Counted from the first letter of the stretch, positions 42,838-52,350 are shown. The stretch is DNA of 64,000 nucleotides from Sutcliffiella horikoshii (GCF_020524325.1 NZ_JAIVKY010000006.1:124001-188000); one strand, 5' to 3'. The notes: generated from the sequence alone by a model not told the origin. Numbers and translations are program-made.

Positions 42838-45426
42838 CTAAAAAGGGCGTTTAATAGAAAAGTTCTTGTGCTTTTTCCGCAGCTTGGAAAAGTGACATGC
42901 GTCACATACAGCATACTTGAAATCAGGGTCCAATTTCTTACCGCATTTGGTGCACTGCTTTGTCCGCAGTTTGACGTCTGTTTGCAATCGTTCATGCACT
43001 TCATCACTAAATGATTCTCTTATTCTTTCCCAATATGTTGCTTCCGTCCTTCTATCCAATCTATATAAAAACAGCAAGTGAAGGCCGATGGATTTATAGG
43101 ATAACTCTACATTTTCCAGGCTATCCTTATTCATGAACGGTTCCGGCAGATCTTCCCTAGTTACAATCGATTCCATTGTTTTTTTCCATTGGTTAATGAG
43201 GGTCTGTTCTTTAGTGGAAAACGGTAGATGTAAAAAGCCGTATAAATCATTAACCGTCAGTCTAGCTTCAATGATGGTGTCCTCTATCGTCTCGTACAAA
43301 ATTTGTTCCTCGCTAAGGGAGGCTTTTTCTGTACCCGCAGGACTTTCAAACTTTTCCCATAGTTCAAAGAAATGGCCTAGTTTGTTGGAATACTTTTGAA
43401 AACGCTCTAATATGGAACTTGTTGGGGCAATCGCAAAAGTATGTACCTGACGATCTTTCCCACCTAGTAGTTTTTCCATTGCTTTTATGTCTCCTGTAAA
43501 AGCAACCTTGCCAACATCATACATTCCTTTTCGGCCAGCCCGACCTGCAATCTGCTTTACTTCTTGTGAGGTGAGTCGTCTTCGTCTCGTTCCATCAAAC
43601 TTTTCATTTTGTAAGAAGACAACTCTTCTAATCGGTAAATTTAATCCCATCCCGATAGCATCTGTTGCAACAATTACTGTTGTTTCTCCATCTATAAAAC
43701 GTTGCATCTGCTTTTTTCTTGTTTCAGGAGGCATACTTCCATATATCATGCTGACTTGATGACCGTTGTTCTGAAGAATTGATGCCGTTTCTAAAACCCG
43801 CTTTCGAGAAAAACAAACAAGGGCATCCCCTCTTTTTGTATCCCTAAGAGTAAATGGCCGATCTTCAACTTGCAGAGGTGTATCCCTTGTATATTCGTTA
43901 ATTTCAATGTCCGCATTTCCTAAAAGCTGCAGTACCATTTCTTTCATACTGAAGCTACCGACAATGTGCACCTCATCTGCGTTCGCCTTTGTGATGGCTT
44001 TATACCAAGAAAAACCGCGGTCCTTATCCGCAATCATTTGTGCTTCATCAATCACAATCACTTCATAATGATCTTTTTCATAAAACATTTCGACCGTACT
44101 AGAGAAATGGGTGGCACCTGGAGAAAGTTTCTCTTCTTCTCCAGTTTTAAGTGAGCATGGTACTCCATCAGAATTTAAGGTATCATATACCTCCAATGCC
44201 AATAGCCGTAATGGAGCTAGATATAATCCGCTTTTTGCTTCTTTCATTCTCTGCAAAGCCTGAAAAGTCTTCCCTGTGTTTGTTTCCCCAATATGTATTA
44301 CATACCGTGTGCTTCTACCGTTGGAAGGAATATACTCCCTACCGAAAATATCTTCTAACATCCGCTCCTCTTCTTCTTGTTTCCGGCGGATCTCTGCTAA
44401 AATCTCTTCTTCTTTTCTTTCCCTATCTTTGATATCTCTTTGCAAATACTGCTCATGTATTTCTAAATCAAATGGTTTTTCCGCAAGTTCGAGCAGATCC
44501 GTAACAAATTCCTCTTGCAGTTGCTCCATATAATCATTGACCAATAAGTAAAAAGAGTTTGCAAGTAACTTTCTAAGCTTAGAAACAGTAAATTCTTCAG
44601 AAGTCACGGTTTCGTATTCTGTCAAAACCTCATCTGAAAGCTCATTCATGATTAGCCCGGGTAAAAAACCGAAAAGATAATCCGTAATTCTTTTTTCATA
44701 GAAGAAATAGTATGTTTCATACTCCAAGTATTCCTCATAATAATCAAAGCTTTGGTGAACAGCACCTGTCAACTCACCAAAAAAGTCCTTCAACGTGTGA
44801 TAGTCAGATGCATCCATTGGGCCTGACTCTTTTAACACGTCTTCTCTTCTGTAGGAATCTGTTTCTTCAAACTTCGGATTGTTCTGTAGGTCCTCTCTTA
44901 CTTTCTTGGCAACAAAGTGTCTGACATACAAGAAGTAATTCGCTTGATTTGCTTCAACTATCTTATGAGCAGCCTGATCAACTGTGTTTGTAACAGCATC
45001 CATGCGAAGTTGTATACGTTTTTCTTCCATCCTTTTTTGAAAATCTTTACGAGCCTGAATGTATTTTTCTTCCCAAACAGTTGGGCTCGTATAAGAAGAA
45101 TTCTGCAACCACTCTACTGCATCAAAAGGTTCATATTCCCTCATTTCATTTTTGAAAAGTTGGTTGATAATCTTCTTGTCTACTCCTTCTACTTCAAACC
45201 CGTGTTCGCTCAAAATTTGTTTTTTCTCTTTTCTGGCAACGTCGTTAGTTACTTTATTAAGCCAAACGTTGTACCATATCTGTTCCACGTAATGCCTACG
45301 TTCTTCTATATATTCAGCAAATGTCGGCAGGTCTTCTCTTGTTTCAAAAAATTGTTGAATATCTTCTTCTATCTTGTATTTTGTTCGATCCAAAGATGTT
45401 GAATGAATGATGCTTAATTTGTCCAT
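42838..45426 (-). CDS. SUV3-like DExH RNA helicase with N-terminal extension and C-terminal zinc ribbon
   Basis: An 862-residue protein in three parts. Residues 1-~370 are charged and helical with no recognised domain, ending in a coiled coil (KDRERKEEEILAEIRRKQEE). The helicase core (~374-680) has motif I GETNTGKT (380-387), LYLAPLRLLALEVYDTL, VIDEAQM, CFSRKRV, YGSMPPETRKKQM, ATDAIGMGLNLPIRRVVF and QIAGRAGR, which follow mitochondrial SUV3 more closely than DEAD-box or RecQ enzymes. The C-terminus has a Cys4 zinc ribbon (CTKCGKKL...CDACH, ~828-849) and a basic tail. A role in RNA unwinding or decay is inferred. Single gene. Confidence 0.87.
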   Translation of the reverse strand: MDKLSIIHSTSLDRTKYKIEEDIQQFFETREDLPTFAEYIEERRHYVEQIWYNVWLNKVTNDVARKEKKQILSEHGFEVEGVDKKIINQLFKNEMREYEPFDAVEWLQNSSYTSPTVWEEKYIQARKDFQKRMEEKRIQLRMDAVTNTVDQAAHKIVEANQANYFLYVRHFVAKKVREDLQNNPKFEETDSYRREDVLKESGPMDASDYHTLKDFFGELTGAVHQSFDYYEEYLEYETYYFFYEKRITDYLFGFLPGLIMNELSDEVLTEYETVTSEEFTVSKLRKLLANSFYLLVNDYMEQLQEEFVTDLLELAEKPFDLEIHEQYLQRDIKDRERKEEEILAEIRRKQEEEERMLEDIFGREYIPSNGRSTRYVIHIGETNTGKTFQALQRMKEAKSGLYLAPLRLLALEVYDTLNSDGVPCSLKTGEEEKLSPGATHFSSTVEMFYEKDHYEVIVIDEAQMIADKDRGFSWYKAITKANADEVHIVGSFSMKEMVLQLLGNADIEINEYTRDTPLQVEDRPFTLRDTKRGDALVCFSRKRVLETASILQNNGHQVSMIYGSMPPETRKKQMQRFIDGETTVIVATDAIGMGLNLPIRRVVFLQNEKFDGTRRRRLTSQEVKQIAGRAGRKGMYDVGKVAFTGDIKAMEKLLGGKDRQVHTFAIAPTSSILERFQKYSNKLGHFFELWEKFESPAGTEKASLSEEQILYETIEDTIIEARLTVNDLYGFLHLPFSTKEQTLINQWKKTMESIVTREDLPEPFMNKDSLENVELSYKSIGLHLLFLYRLDRRTEATYWERIRESFSDEVHERLQTDVKLRTKQCTKCGKKLDPDFKYAVCDACHFSKLRKKHKNFSIKRPF

Positions 45427-45472
45427 GATGAAGTCTCCTTTAATGTATGTTTAGAGACTTTAGATGTTTGTT

Positions 45473-46246
45473 TTAATCAATGTCTAAAAGCTCTAGTATT
45501 TGTTTCGATGGTATTGCCAATCCCTTGTTTTCCTCTGTTGTTGCATATACCACTCCTACCACCATTCCACCTTCTGTAATGACAGGGCTCCCGCTGTTAC
45601 CAGAATGTACAGGAACATCAATGAGTAAAACGTCTGAATGTAATGAAGAACGGATCATTTCTCCGGAAGTGCCTTCATTTACAATAAAAGTATGTGCTAG
45701 TGGGTTTCCGATAATATAGATAGGTCGGTTTGGTTCAACCTTTTGATCACTTAACGGTAGGGAAGAGAATTTCTCTTTCTGTCCCATAACCTTTAACAAT
45801 GCGATATCGTTTTCTGGATTTTCCTTTAGAATTTCTGCTGAGTATATTTCTCCATTTGAAAAGGAAACCTGTATATCTTTCATTTTATCAATAACATGAA
45901 AGTTTGTAATAATTAATCCAGCAGGATCAATGACAAATCCTGTTCCTTTTCGCCCGTTTCCGTTAATGGTTACAACGGCTTCCTTCCATGCCTGTATATC
46001 ACTATCTTTTGATAATTCATTGGATTTTAACAAAAATTGTATGGATGGGATATTCACGACACGAGGAAAAATGGCCCATATGTTTACTAATAGGGCTAAT
46101 ATGATAAAAAATGTTATGTACTTTATTGTCTTTTGACGTTTTTGTTTTTTCCTAGCTTTGGCTGCTAATTCTTCCTCGTTTATTTGGAAATCTTCCAAAG
46201 AAGGCTCCTCAAACTCCTCTAATTCTTCCTTTTCATCCTTTTTCAC
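45473..46246 (-). CDS. Membrane-anchored trypsin-like serine protease (HtrA-like, no PDZ)
   Basis: About 257 residues from a GTG at 46246 (ribosome site AGAGGTG, 5 bases away; the longer frame to 46291 lacks one). An acidic cytoplasmic N-terminus and one TM segment (ITFFIILALLVNIWAIF) are followed by a trypsin fold with His in TNFHVID, Asp in ENDIALLKV and Ser in HSGNSGSPV. There is no PDZ domain, unlike HtrA/DegP. It is probably an envelope stress protease. It is divergent from yceI and shares the operator region at 46363-46424. Confidence 0.88.
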   Translation of the reverse strand: MKKDEKEELEEFEEPSLEDFQINEEELAAKARKKQKRQKTIKYITFFIILALLVNIWAIFPRVVNIPSIQFLLKSNELSKDSDIQAWKEAVVTINGNGRKGTGFVIDPAGLIITNFHVIDKMKDIQVSFSNGEIYSAEILKENPENDIALLKVMGQKEKFSSLPLSDQKVEPNRPIYIIGNPLAHTFIVNEGTSGEMIRSSLHSDVLLIDVPVHSGNSGSPVITEGGMVVGVVYATTEENKGLAIPSKQILELLDID

Positions 46247-46362
46247 AGCTTCACCTCTTATATGAAATTGGTGTTTCCTGCAACATATCATAAGAGTATC
46301 CCCATGTCACGAGTTGTATCTCATATTTTTAAAACAGAGTAAATTATAGGAAAAAATAGTTG

Positions 46363-46424
46363 TTGACAATTTAACACCTCCAGCATATAATTTATCTTGA
46401 AGTTATAAATCTTGAATTAAAGAT
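46363..46424 (+). promoter_or_regulatory. yceI promoter with MarR/MhqR-type operator
   Basis: TTGACA (46363-46368), 17 bp and TATAAT (46386-46391) form a consensus sigma-A promoter. Just downstream ATCTTGAA (46394) and ATCTTGAATTAAAGAT (46409-46424) occur; the latter matches 14 of 16 positions of the MhqR box core at 25959-25974. Confidence 0.7.
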
Positions 46425-46459
46425 ATTTTATTAAAAGGGAATTTAGGAGGAATATTATT

Positions 46460-46990
46460 ATGGGTAAAACAGTATGGAATGTTGACAAATCCCACAGTAC
46501 AGTGGACTTTTCGGTGAAGCACATGATGTTCGCTACAGTTAAAGGCGGTTTTCATGAATATGATGCAACAATTGTAGCGGATCCAACGGATTTAACAACA
46601 GCTGATATTGAATTTACAGTGGATGTAGCAAGTATAGATACACGTAGCAGTGATCGCGATGCTCACCTTCGTTCTGCAGATTTCTTTGATGTGGATAATC
46701 ACCCAAAAATGACGTTCAGAGCTACTGCCATTGAAAAAACAGACGATAATGAATATAACGTAACAGGAGATCTTACTCTTCGTGGTACAACAAAATCTGA
46801 AACATTCTCCGTTGTATTCGAAGGAACTGGTCAAGATCCTTGGGGAAATGAGAAAGCAGGTTTTGCAGTAGAGGGAAAACTTAAGCGCAGTGACTACGGT
46901 TTGACATGGAATGCTCCATTAGAAGCGGGCGGCGTACTAGTGGGAGATCAAATTAAGATAGCATTGCAATTACAAGCAGCTAAGGGATAA
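46460..46990 (+). CDS. YceI family protein (lipocalin-like, isoprenoid-binding)
   Basis: A 176-residue, cytosolic version without signal peptide (MGKTVWNVDKSHSTVDFSVK, HMMFATVKGGFHEYDATIV). The DxxHS start, RDAHLRSADFFDVDNHPKMT and LTLRGTTKSETFSV segments are diagnostic for the YceI beta-barrel, which binds quinones or polyisoprenoids. AGGAGG precedes the ATG. A consensus promoter and an MhqR-like operator suggest induction by quinone-type stress, which would fit a quinone-binding role (inference). Terminator follows. Confidence 0.93.
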   Translation: MGKTVWNVDKSHSTVDFSVKHMMFATVKGGFHEYDATIVADPTDLTTADIEFTVDVASIDTRSSDRDAHLRSADFFDVDNHPKMTFRATAIEKTDDNEYNVTGDLTLRGTTKSETFSVVFEGTGQDPWGNEKAGFAVEGKLKRSDYGLTWNAPLEAGGVLVGDQIKIALQLQAAKG

Positions 46991-46995
46991 TAACA

Positions 46996-47030
46996 AAAAG
47001 GGAATTGCTTTACAATGGCAATTCCCTTTT
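46996..47030. terminator. Bidirectional terminator
   Basis: A perfect 13-bp stem AAAAGGGAATTGC/GCAATTCCCTTTT between converging yceI and DUF1871 genes. Confidence 0.9.
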
Positions 47031-47033
47031 TAT

Positions 47034-47312
47034 TTATTCCTGAATTTCTTCCCAGATTAAAACCGCTACTTGTAAGCAAGTTATAGAAGGTAAATCGGTG
47101 GAAAAAGAAGCGTCCATATATTGTTTAATAGACCGTGCTAATTTGTCTACCGAGTCAACTTGATCTAGCGCATCTACAATTTTATCAATTTCTAAACGGT
47201 ACCTGTCTTCCCCCGCTCCCATTGCAAGAAGGTCCATAGGATCCCATTCATTGATAATCTTGGTGACGATGTCTTGTTTTTTTCTCTTAGATACACTAAT
47301 AAAACTTTCCAT
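47034..47312 (-). CDS. DUF1871 family protein (YugE-like)
   Basis: A 92-residue cytosolic helical protein. The pattern IINEWDPMDLLAMGAGEDRY, EIDKIVDALDQVDSVDKLA and a C-terminal VAVLIWEEIQE is typical of DUF1871. Function unknown; its gene begins 18 bp after the PBP gene stop, so both are probably on one transcript. Confidence 0.85.
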   Translation of the reverse strand: MESFISVSKRKKQDIVTKIINEWDPMDLLAMGAGEDRYRLEIDKIVDALDQVDSVDKLARSIKQYMDASFSTDLPSITCLQVAVLIWEEIQE

Positions 47313-47330
47313 CTATAACACCTGCCCTAA

Positions 47331-49310
47331 TTAGTTTGAAAGAGCCTCGTAAAATTTGTTCGTCAATTCTATTGTGTATCTGCTTCCCCCTCTATCAATC
47401 ACATCCTCAATCAACATTGCTGTCAATAATGAAGGGTCCTTCTGATCGTAGGAAACCCATAACCCATTTTCCAATCGTTCCTCTTTCTTTATCTCTGCTG
47501 TACCGGTCTTCCCTGCAATCTCACGGCCTGGAAGGTTTGCTACACTGGATTTCCCTTCTGTAACAGTCTTTCTAAGATTGTCCTGAAGAAGTTTTGCATT
47601 CTCAGGCGATACAATATCTTTCCATACTTCAGAAGTTTCTACTTCTAGCAACAATGGCTTCATCATCGATCCGTCATTTACTACCCCACCATAAATGCTT
47701 GCAAGGTGTACGATGTTTAATAAGATTTCGCCTTGTCCATAAGCGGTGTGTGCCAATAGGACCTCATTGTCGAAAGAGCCTGAGTTTGAAATTTGAGAAT
47801 CGCTTACTGGTGGATAAGCAAAAGGAAGTTCTTCCCCAATACCTAATTTCGCCAATCCTTCTTCAAAATCCTCTATTCCAATGTCAATCGCAGCTTTAGC
47901 AAAATAAATATTATCTGAGTTGTTCAATCCACTAACTAAATCTACTTTCGTATCGTCTTCATAGACCCTTGTTACTTTACTTCCCCCGATATCCCATTGT
48001 TTTTCTGGAATGTCATATTGGTGGTTCGGGTCAAGTTTGCCGCTTTCAAGACCAATAATGGCAGTTAGGAGTTTCATAGTGGAGCCGGGGGAATAGGTAC
48101 CACGGAAGCGATTCTCGCTCGCATTAATCCCGACTTCTTTTAATTCATTAATCCTCTTTTTCTTACTCATTGAGGTTCCCATAGTAACAGTGTTAGGGTC
48201 ATATGCAGGTGTGCTCACAAGACTTAACACCTTTCCGGTACTTGGGTCAATGGAAGCTGCATGCCCTGCATCATCTTTCATGACATCATACAACTTCTGT
48301 TGCATGTTAGCATCAATTGTTAAAGTAATGTCTTGACCACGCTCTGGCTCTGTTCTTGCTATTGTTTTTTCTGTGCCATTTTCTTTTACTTGGGTTACTT
48401 CTAAGCCTTTCTTTCCTTTTAATTCTTTTTCATACAACCCTTCAATTCCAGTGACACCTAATTTATCACCCTGTTCATACCCTTCAAAGTCTTCTAAATC
48501 CTGCGCGGAAACCTCATCTATATATCCTACTAAATGAGCTGTTGCTTCTGCGAATGGATAAACACGTTCCATTGATCTTCCATTTGTAACTCCTTCTATT
48601 TCTATCAATTTTAAAACCAGGTCCCTTTCGTTTTCTCGAAAGTCTTTGATTGGCATGGCATAATGTGGCTGTGCCCAGTTTAACGTATAAAGACCTGTAA
48701 TTTCTTCTTCTGACATATCAATCATCTCAGCAAGTTTTGCTAAATCTCTTCCCGCATTAAACTCACCTGGAACAATTTGCAGATTCATCACTTCTTCATT
48801 AGCAGCAAGCTTGTTCCCCTTACTGTCTAAAATTTCACCCCTAGTCGCTTCGGTGTAATCTATCACAAACTCATCTGTCAAATCATATTCCGGAAAAATA
48901 AAACTTGGCTCCCACTGAATATACCAATGTTCGTTTTCTTCTTCATCTAACACTTTATCCATGACAAAATTGACTTCGTAATCTATTTTTCTAGCAAATG
49001 TGTCATAGGTGATTTTACCTGGAATGGTGACGGTTTCTTGTTCTTCCCACTCAACTTCTTGATTCAACACTTCTACTTTTAGATTTTCCATTTCAAAAAG
49101 GTCATAAACCTCTTTATGCTTTTCTTCAAAAAGTTGCTGTGGAACGTTTTCTTTTGAATCGGATTGGAGATATTCCTCGTACATTCTCGAGAAATCTTGT
49201 TCCTCCCAAGTGTTTATGTAGACGTTTAATACATCATAAGGATTGACGGGTTCTTTTTGACACCCAGCTAGTATAAACAACATGATAAACAATAGTGATA
49301 CCTTTTTCAT
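47331..49310 (-). CDS. pbpC: Class B penicillin-binding protein, PbpC/MecA-like lipoprotein
   Basis: About 659 residues starting at ATG 49310 (GGATGGGGG ahead; the frame to 49322 is less likely). The lipobox LAGC follows a short signal sequence. An NTF2-like MecA_N domain (about 25-140) and a dimerisation domain precede the transpeptidase domain with SPGSTMK (active Ser), SDN and KTGT. It crosslinks peptidoglycan outside the membrane. This architecture equals B. subtilis PbpC (PBP3) and the relatives of staphylococcal PBP2a, which have low beta-lactam affinity. DUF1871 gene follows. Confidence 0.93.
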   Translation of the reverse strand: MKKVSLLFIMLFILAGCQKEPVNPYDVLNVYINTWEEQDFSRMYEEYLQSDSKENVPQQLFEEKHKEVYDLFEMENLKVEVLNQEVEWEEQETVTIPGKITYDTFARKIDYEVNFVMDKVLDEEENEHWYIQWEPSFIFPEYDLTDEFVIDYTEATRGEILDSKGNKLAANEEVMNLQIVPGEFNAGRDLAKLAEMIDMSEEEITGLYTLNWAQPHYAMPIKDFRENERDLVLKLIEIEGVTNGRSMERVYPFAEATAHLVGYIDEVSAQDLEDFEGYEQGDKLGVTGIEGLYEKELKGKKGLEVTQVKENGTEKTIARTEPERGQDITLTIDANMQQKLYDVMKDDAGHAASIDPSTGKVLSLVSTPAYDPNTVTMGTSMSKKKRINELKEVGINASENRFRGTYSPGSTMKLLTAIIGLESGKLDPNHQYDIPEKQWDIGGSKVTRVYEDDTKVDLVSGLNNSDNIYFAKAAIDIGIEDFEEGLAKLGIGEELPFAYPPVSDSQISNSGSFDNEVLLAHTAYGQGEILLNIVHLASIYGGVVNDGSMMKPLLLEVETSEVWKDIVSPENAKLLQDNLRKTVTEGKSSVANLPGREIAGKTGTAEIKKEERLENGLWVSYDQKDPSLLTAMLIEDVIDRGGSRYTIELTNKFYEALSN

Positions 49311-49486
49311 TGAAGCCCCCATCCTTTCTTGTCTCTTAATTTTAAGGATACATGAATTTCCATATTGGTTAAAGGAAAAAGATTCAAACGTTTCTTGGTA
49401 TATCCAGCCCCTTAATCTCTTCTATTACTTTTAATAATTCTCTAAAAGTTGGGTCTCCCCGTTAACTCTTTATGTAGACTTCTTGC

Positions 49487-49642
49487 TATGAAGACATTTC
49501 CATCTTAGAAAACTGCTCGTAATTGCCTTCATTCCACTTATGATGACAATCCCAACTCAGAAAACTGCTTCAAATTGTCTTCATCCACCTTATCAAGACA
49601 ATCTCATATTTAAAGACAGCTTGTAATTGTCTTCATTATAAA
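49487..49642. repeat. Array C: three 52-bp tandem units
   Basis: Units start at 49487, 49539 and 49591 (TATGAAGACA, TATGATGACA, TATCAAGACA). Each carries an inverted repeat (AAGACAAT...ATTGTCTT in unit 3) around AGAAAACTGCT or a variant. The rest of 49323-49891, between the divergent PBP and miniprotein genes, holds a small palindrome TTAAGTGG/CCGCTTAA near 49703 but no ORF. Confidence 0.8.
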
Positions 49643-49891
49643 TATTAGACGAATTTTGCAACCCACTTGTTCCCAAAAACAAAAAAACTCCACCCAAAAA
49701 GTTAAGTGGTTCCGCTTAAGGAGAGAAAATTAGAATATGGATTAGGCCTTCTCTTTTTCGTATTAATTATCTGTATTTTGAAACTATTCTTCTTTCTATT
49801 CGTATGTATTTAGAGAATAAAATCTTAATATGTAGACCGACCACTTTAGTCGTTCAGATGAAATATTTAAAAATTTTAGGAGGCGAATTTT

Positions 49892-49969
49892 ATGGTTGAA
49901 GGTATGTTTTTATTAATGATTGTGTTAATAACTGTTGTAATCATTGGAAAAAGAAAAAAGAAAAAGTAA
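49892..49969 (+). CDS. 25-residue single-TM miniprotein
   Basis: MVEGMFLLMIVLITVVIIG followed by a K/R tail (KRKKKK). TTAGGAGGCG lies 7 bases before the ATG, and a perfect terminator follows. The shape is that of small membrane regulators or type I toxin-like peptides, but no antitoxin RNA or antisense promoter was identified. No family recognised. Confidence 0.65.
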   Translation: MVEGMFLLMIVLITVVIIGKRKKKK

Positions 49970-49984
49970 AGTTGATAAAAACGT

Positions 49985-50016
49985 AAAAACCCAGAACCAT
50001 TTAGGTCTGGGTTTTT
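49985..50016. terminator. Bidirectional terminator
   Basis: A perfect 11-bp stem AAAAACCCAGA/TCTGGGTTTTT between the miniprotein gene and the converging LLM oxidoreductase gene. Confidence 0.9.
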
Positions 50017-50032
50017 ACTGTTTATTGCAAAA

Positions 50033-51040
50033 TTATTGCCCAAACCAAGCATCTGCCAAAATCTGATAAGATTTCAACCTTGCCTGCTGGTCATAGACAT
50101 GAGTATTCACAATTAGTTCATCTGCTTGTGTTTCTTCCACTATAGCTTCAAGCTTTTTCCTTACTGTTTCTGCATTGCCGGTTACGGTGTATTTTAATTG
50201 TTGTGCAACCACATGTTTCTCATACTCACTCCATAGAGAGTCCATATCTTCCACTGGTGGCTTCAACTGGCCTGGGTTGCCTCGGATTAAGTTAAGGAAC
50301 TGTTGCTGAATAGACGTCGCTAAATATTCAGCTTCCTCATCACTATCTGCAGCAATTACGTTTACGCCAATAATGGCATATGGTTTCTTCAGATGCTCCG
50401 ATGGTTTAAACGAACTGCGATAGATTTGAAGGGCCGGCAGCGTATAGTCTGGTGAAAAATGACTGGCAAAAGCAAACGGGAGACCTTGTTCAGCAGAAAG
50501 CTTAGCACTGAAGCCGCTTGAACCAAGCAACCAAATTGGAACATCTAGTCCTTCCCCAGGTACTGCTTTTACTCTAGTGGTCCCATCTGGGTGAAAATAA
50601 GAACGTAATTCCGCTAACTGATTAGGGAAATCCTCTCCCCCTGTTCCGCGTTCGCGTCTAAGTGCGGCAGCAGTCAGTTGGTCACTTCCTGGTGCCCGGC
50701 CGAGGCCGAGGTCAATTCTCCCGGGATATAAAGACTCTAATGTCCCGAACTGTTCTGCAATCACAAGCGGGGCATGATTGGGCAGCATAATGCCACCGGA
50801 ACCAACCCTTATTGATTTTGTTGCCCCTGCTATATGTCCGATTACTACAGAAGTTGCAGAGCTCGCAATTCCCCTCATATTATGGTGCTCGGCAAGCCAA
50901 TAACGGGTATATCCTAAACTTTCGACATGCTGTGCAAGTTCCACACTATTTTTAAAAGATGTTTGAGCATTACTTCCTTCTACTATTGGCGCCAGATCCA
51001 AAACTGATAATGGTGTCTGGTTGTTTAAAACGGTCATCAT
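50033..51040 (-). CDS. LLM-class flavin-dependent oxidoreductase (MsnO8/YceB-like)
   Basis: A 335-residue luciferase-like TIM-barrel enzyme: [12 protein letters not shown] at strand 1, [40 protein letters not shown] and [17 protein letters not shown]. These segments define the group-1 'LLM' subfamily that uses reduced FMN. No flavin reductase is adjacent; substrate unknown. ATGATG start with AAGGAGAAT upstream; M20 peptidase gene 13 bp upstream, so probably one transcript. Confidence 0.9.
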   Translation of the reverse strand: MMTVLNNQTPLSVLDLAPIVEGSNAQTSFKNSVELAQHVESLGYTRYWLAEHHNMRGIASSATSVVIGHIAGATKSIRVGSGGIMLPNHAPLVIAEQFGTLESLYPGRIDLGLGRAPGSDQLTAAALRRERGTGGEDFPNQLAELRSYFHPDGTTRVKAVPGEGLDVPIWLLGSSGFSAKLSAEQGLPFAFASHFSPDYTLPALQIYRSSFKPSEHLKKPYAIIGVNVIAADSDEEAEYLATSIQQQFLNLIRGNPGQLKPPVEDMDSLWSEYEKHVVAQQLKYTVTGNAETVRKKLEAIVEETQADELIVNTHVYDQQARLKSYQILADAWFGQ

Positions 51041-51053
51041 TTATTCTCCTTTC

Positions 51054-52223
51054 TTACTTTGGTGCTTTATCGAACTCTTCTTTTATTTTTAAGAGAAGAT
51101 CTTGTTTCGTTAAAAGTTCATGAGCAGTTGATGCCAGGGCTTTTGCTCCAAGAATCAGGGCTTCTTTCCCTTGCTCACTTAATGCCGCATCACGAAATTC
51201 GGTGGTATGGCAACTATATAACTCATTGCAGATTTTAATGTATGGATGAATAGAGGGAACTACTAGACTTACATTGCCCATATCTAGTGAACCAGATCCG
51301 TCTCTATTTTCAACAATTTCATTAGAATCCACTCCAAGTGATACCAGTTGTTCTGTAAAGATATCGGACAGTGTTTCATTGGTAACCATGTTATCGTAGG
51401 ATAATTCATAGTTGGACATTTTCATTGTTGCCCCGGTCATCAATGCTGCGCCTTCTGCTATAGATTTCACTTTTTCTACCAATTCATTCACGTAACTCCG
51501 TGATTTGGCGCGCACGTAAAATTGAGCCACAGCATAATCAGGTACCACGTTGGCAGCTTTTCCGCCTTCAGGAATGATTCCATGAATGCGTGTATCGCTA
51601 GTAACATGTTGTCTTAATGCATTGATGCCATTAAATGTCTGAATAACAGCATCCAATGCATTAATACCTTTTTCAGGGTTTGCCGCTGCATGGGCAGGTT
51701 TGCCGAAGAATTCAAATTGAATTGCATCCATCGCTAGCGAAGAACCGCTCTTCACATAGGAATGCAATGGATGGACCATCATCGCTACATCCAATTTATC
51801 AAAGACACCTTGCTCCGCCATTGTCACCTTGCCGCCTTTAGTCTCTTCGGCAGGAGTACCAAAGACAATCACTTTGCCGCCAGTTTTTTGTAATACTTTG
51901 CTAGTGGCAATCCCGGCAGCGATCCCCATCGTACCTATTAAATTATGGCCGCAAGCGTGTCCGATTTCAGGTAGCGCGTCATATTCACACATGAACCCGA
52001 GGGTTGGACCTGGTTGTCCACTGTCAAAAACAGCCTCAAAAGCAGTTGGCAGATCACAAATCCCCACTTGAACATCAAATCCGTGTTCTGATAGTTTGTC
52101 AGAAAGTACTTTTGCAGATTTAAATTCCTCATGCCCTAGTTCAGGATTTTCACCTATATATGTACTAATCTCAAAAAAGTCATTTTTATAAGAATCAAGG
52201 AAATCTGTTATGATTTGCTTCAT
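51054..52223 (-). CDS. M20 family amidohydrolase/peptidase (AbgB-like)
   Basis: A 389-residue metal-dependent hydrolase: metal site EYDALPEIGHACGHNLIG, catalytic Glu in GTPAEETKGGK, FGKPAHAAANPEKGINALDA in the dimerisation domain, and a last ligand His in CHTTEFRDAAL. Members of M20D cleave N-acyl amino acids or p-aminobenzoyl-glutamate. The pairing with an LLM flavoenzyme is seen in amino-acid or peptide salvage clusters, but the substrate is not deducible. Confidence 0.9.
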   Translation of the reverse strand: MKQIITDFLDSYKNDFFEISTYIGENPELGHEEFKSAKVLSDKLSEHGFDVQVGICDLPTAFEAVFDSGQPGPTLGFMCEYDALPEIGHACGHNLIGTMGIAAGIATSKVLQKTGGKVIVFGTPAEETKGGKVTMAEQGVFDKLDVAMMVHPLHSYVKSGSSLAMDAIQFEFFGKPAHAAANPEKGINALDAVIQTFNGINALRQHVTSDTRIHGIIPEGGKAANVVPDYAVAQFYVRAKSRSYVNELVEKVKSIAEGAALMTGATMKMSNYELSYDNMVTNETLSDIFTEQLVSLGVDSNEIVENRDGSGSLDMGNVSLVVPSIHPYIKICNELYSCHTTEFRDAALSEQGKEALILGAKALASTAHELLTKQDLLLKIKEEFDKAPK

Positions 52224-52318
52224 TTATTAATCCCCTTTGGACAATTTATTTAGTGAATGGAAATATAGTAACACGAAGTTTCTTCAAATAATAATATTTT
52301 GCCTCAAGATAAATAAGG

Positions 52319-52346
52319 AAGCTCCCATCTTATTGGAAGCTTCCAC
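52319..52346 (-). terminator. Terminator of the OYE-like gene
   Basis: GGAAGCT/AGCTTCC stem with a C/G-rich inner part, followed by TTATTTAT on the minus strand. Confidence 0.65.
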
Positions 52347-52350
52347 AGCG

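Noticed and set aside
44917-45402. 161-codon + strand ORF
   Set aside because: Antisense to the SUV3-like helicase gene; composition typical of a shadow frame.
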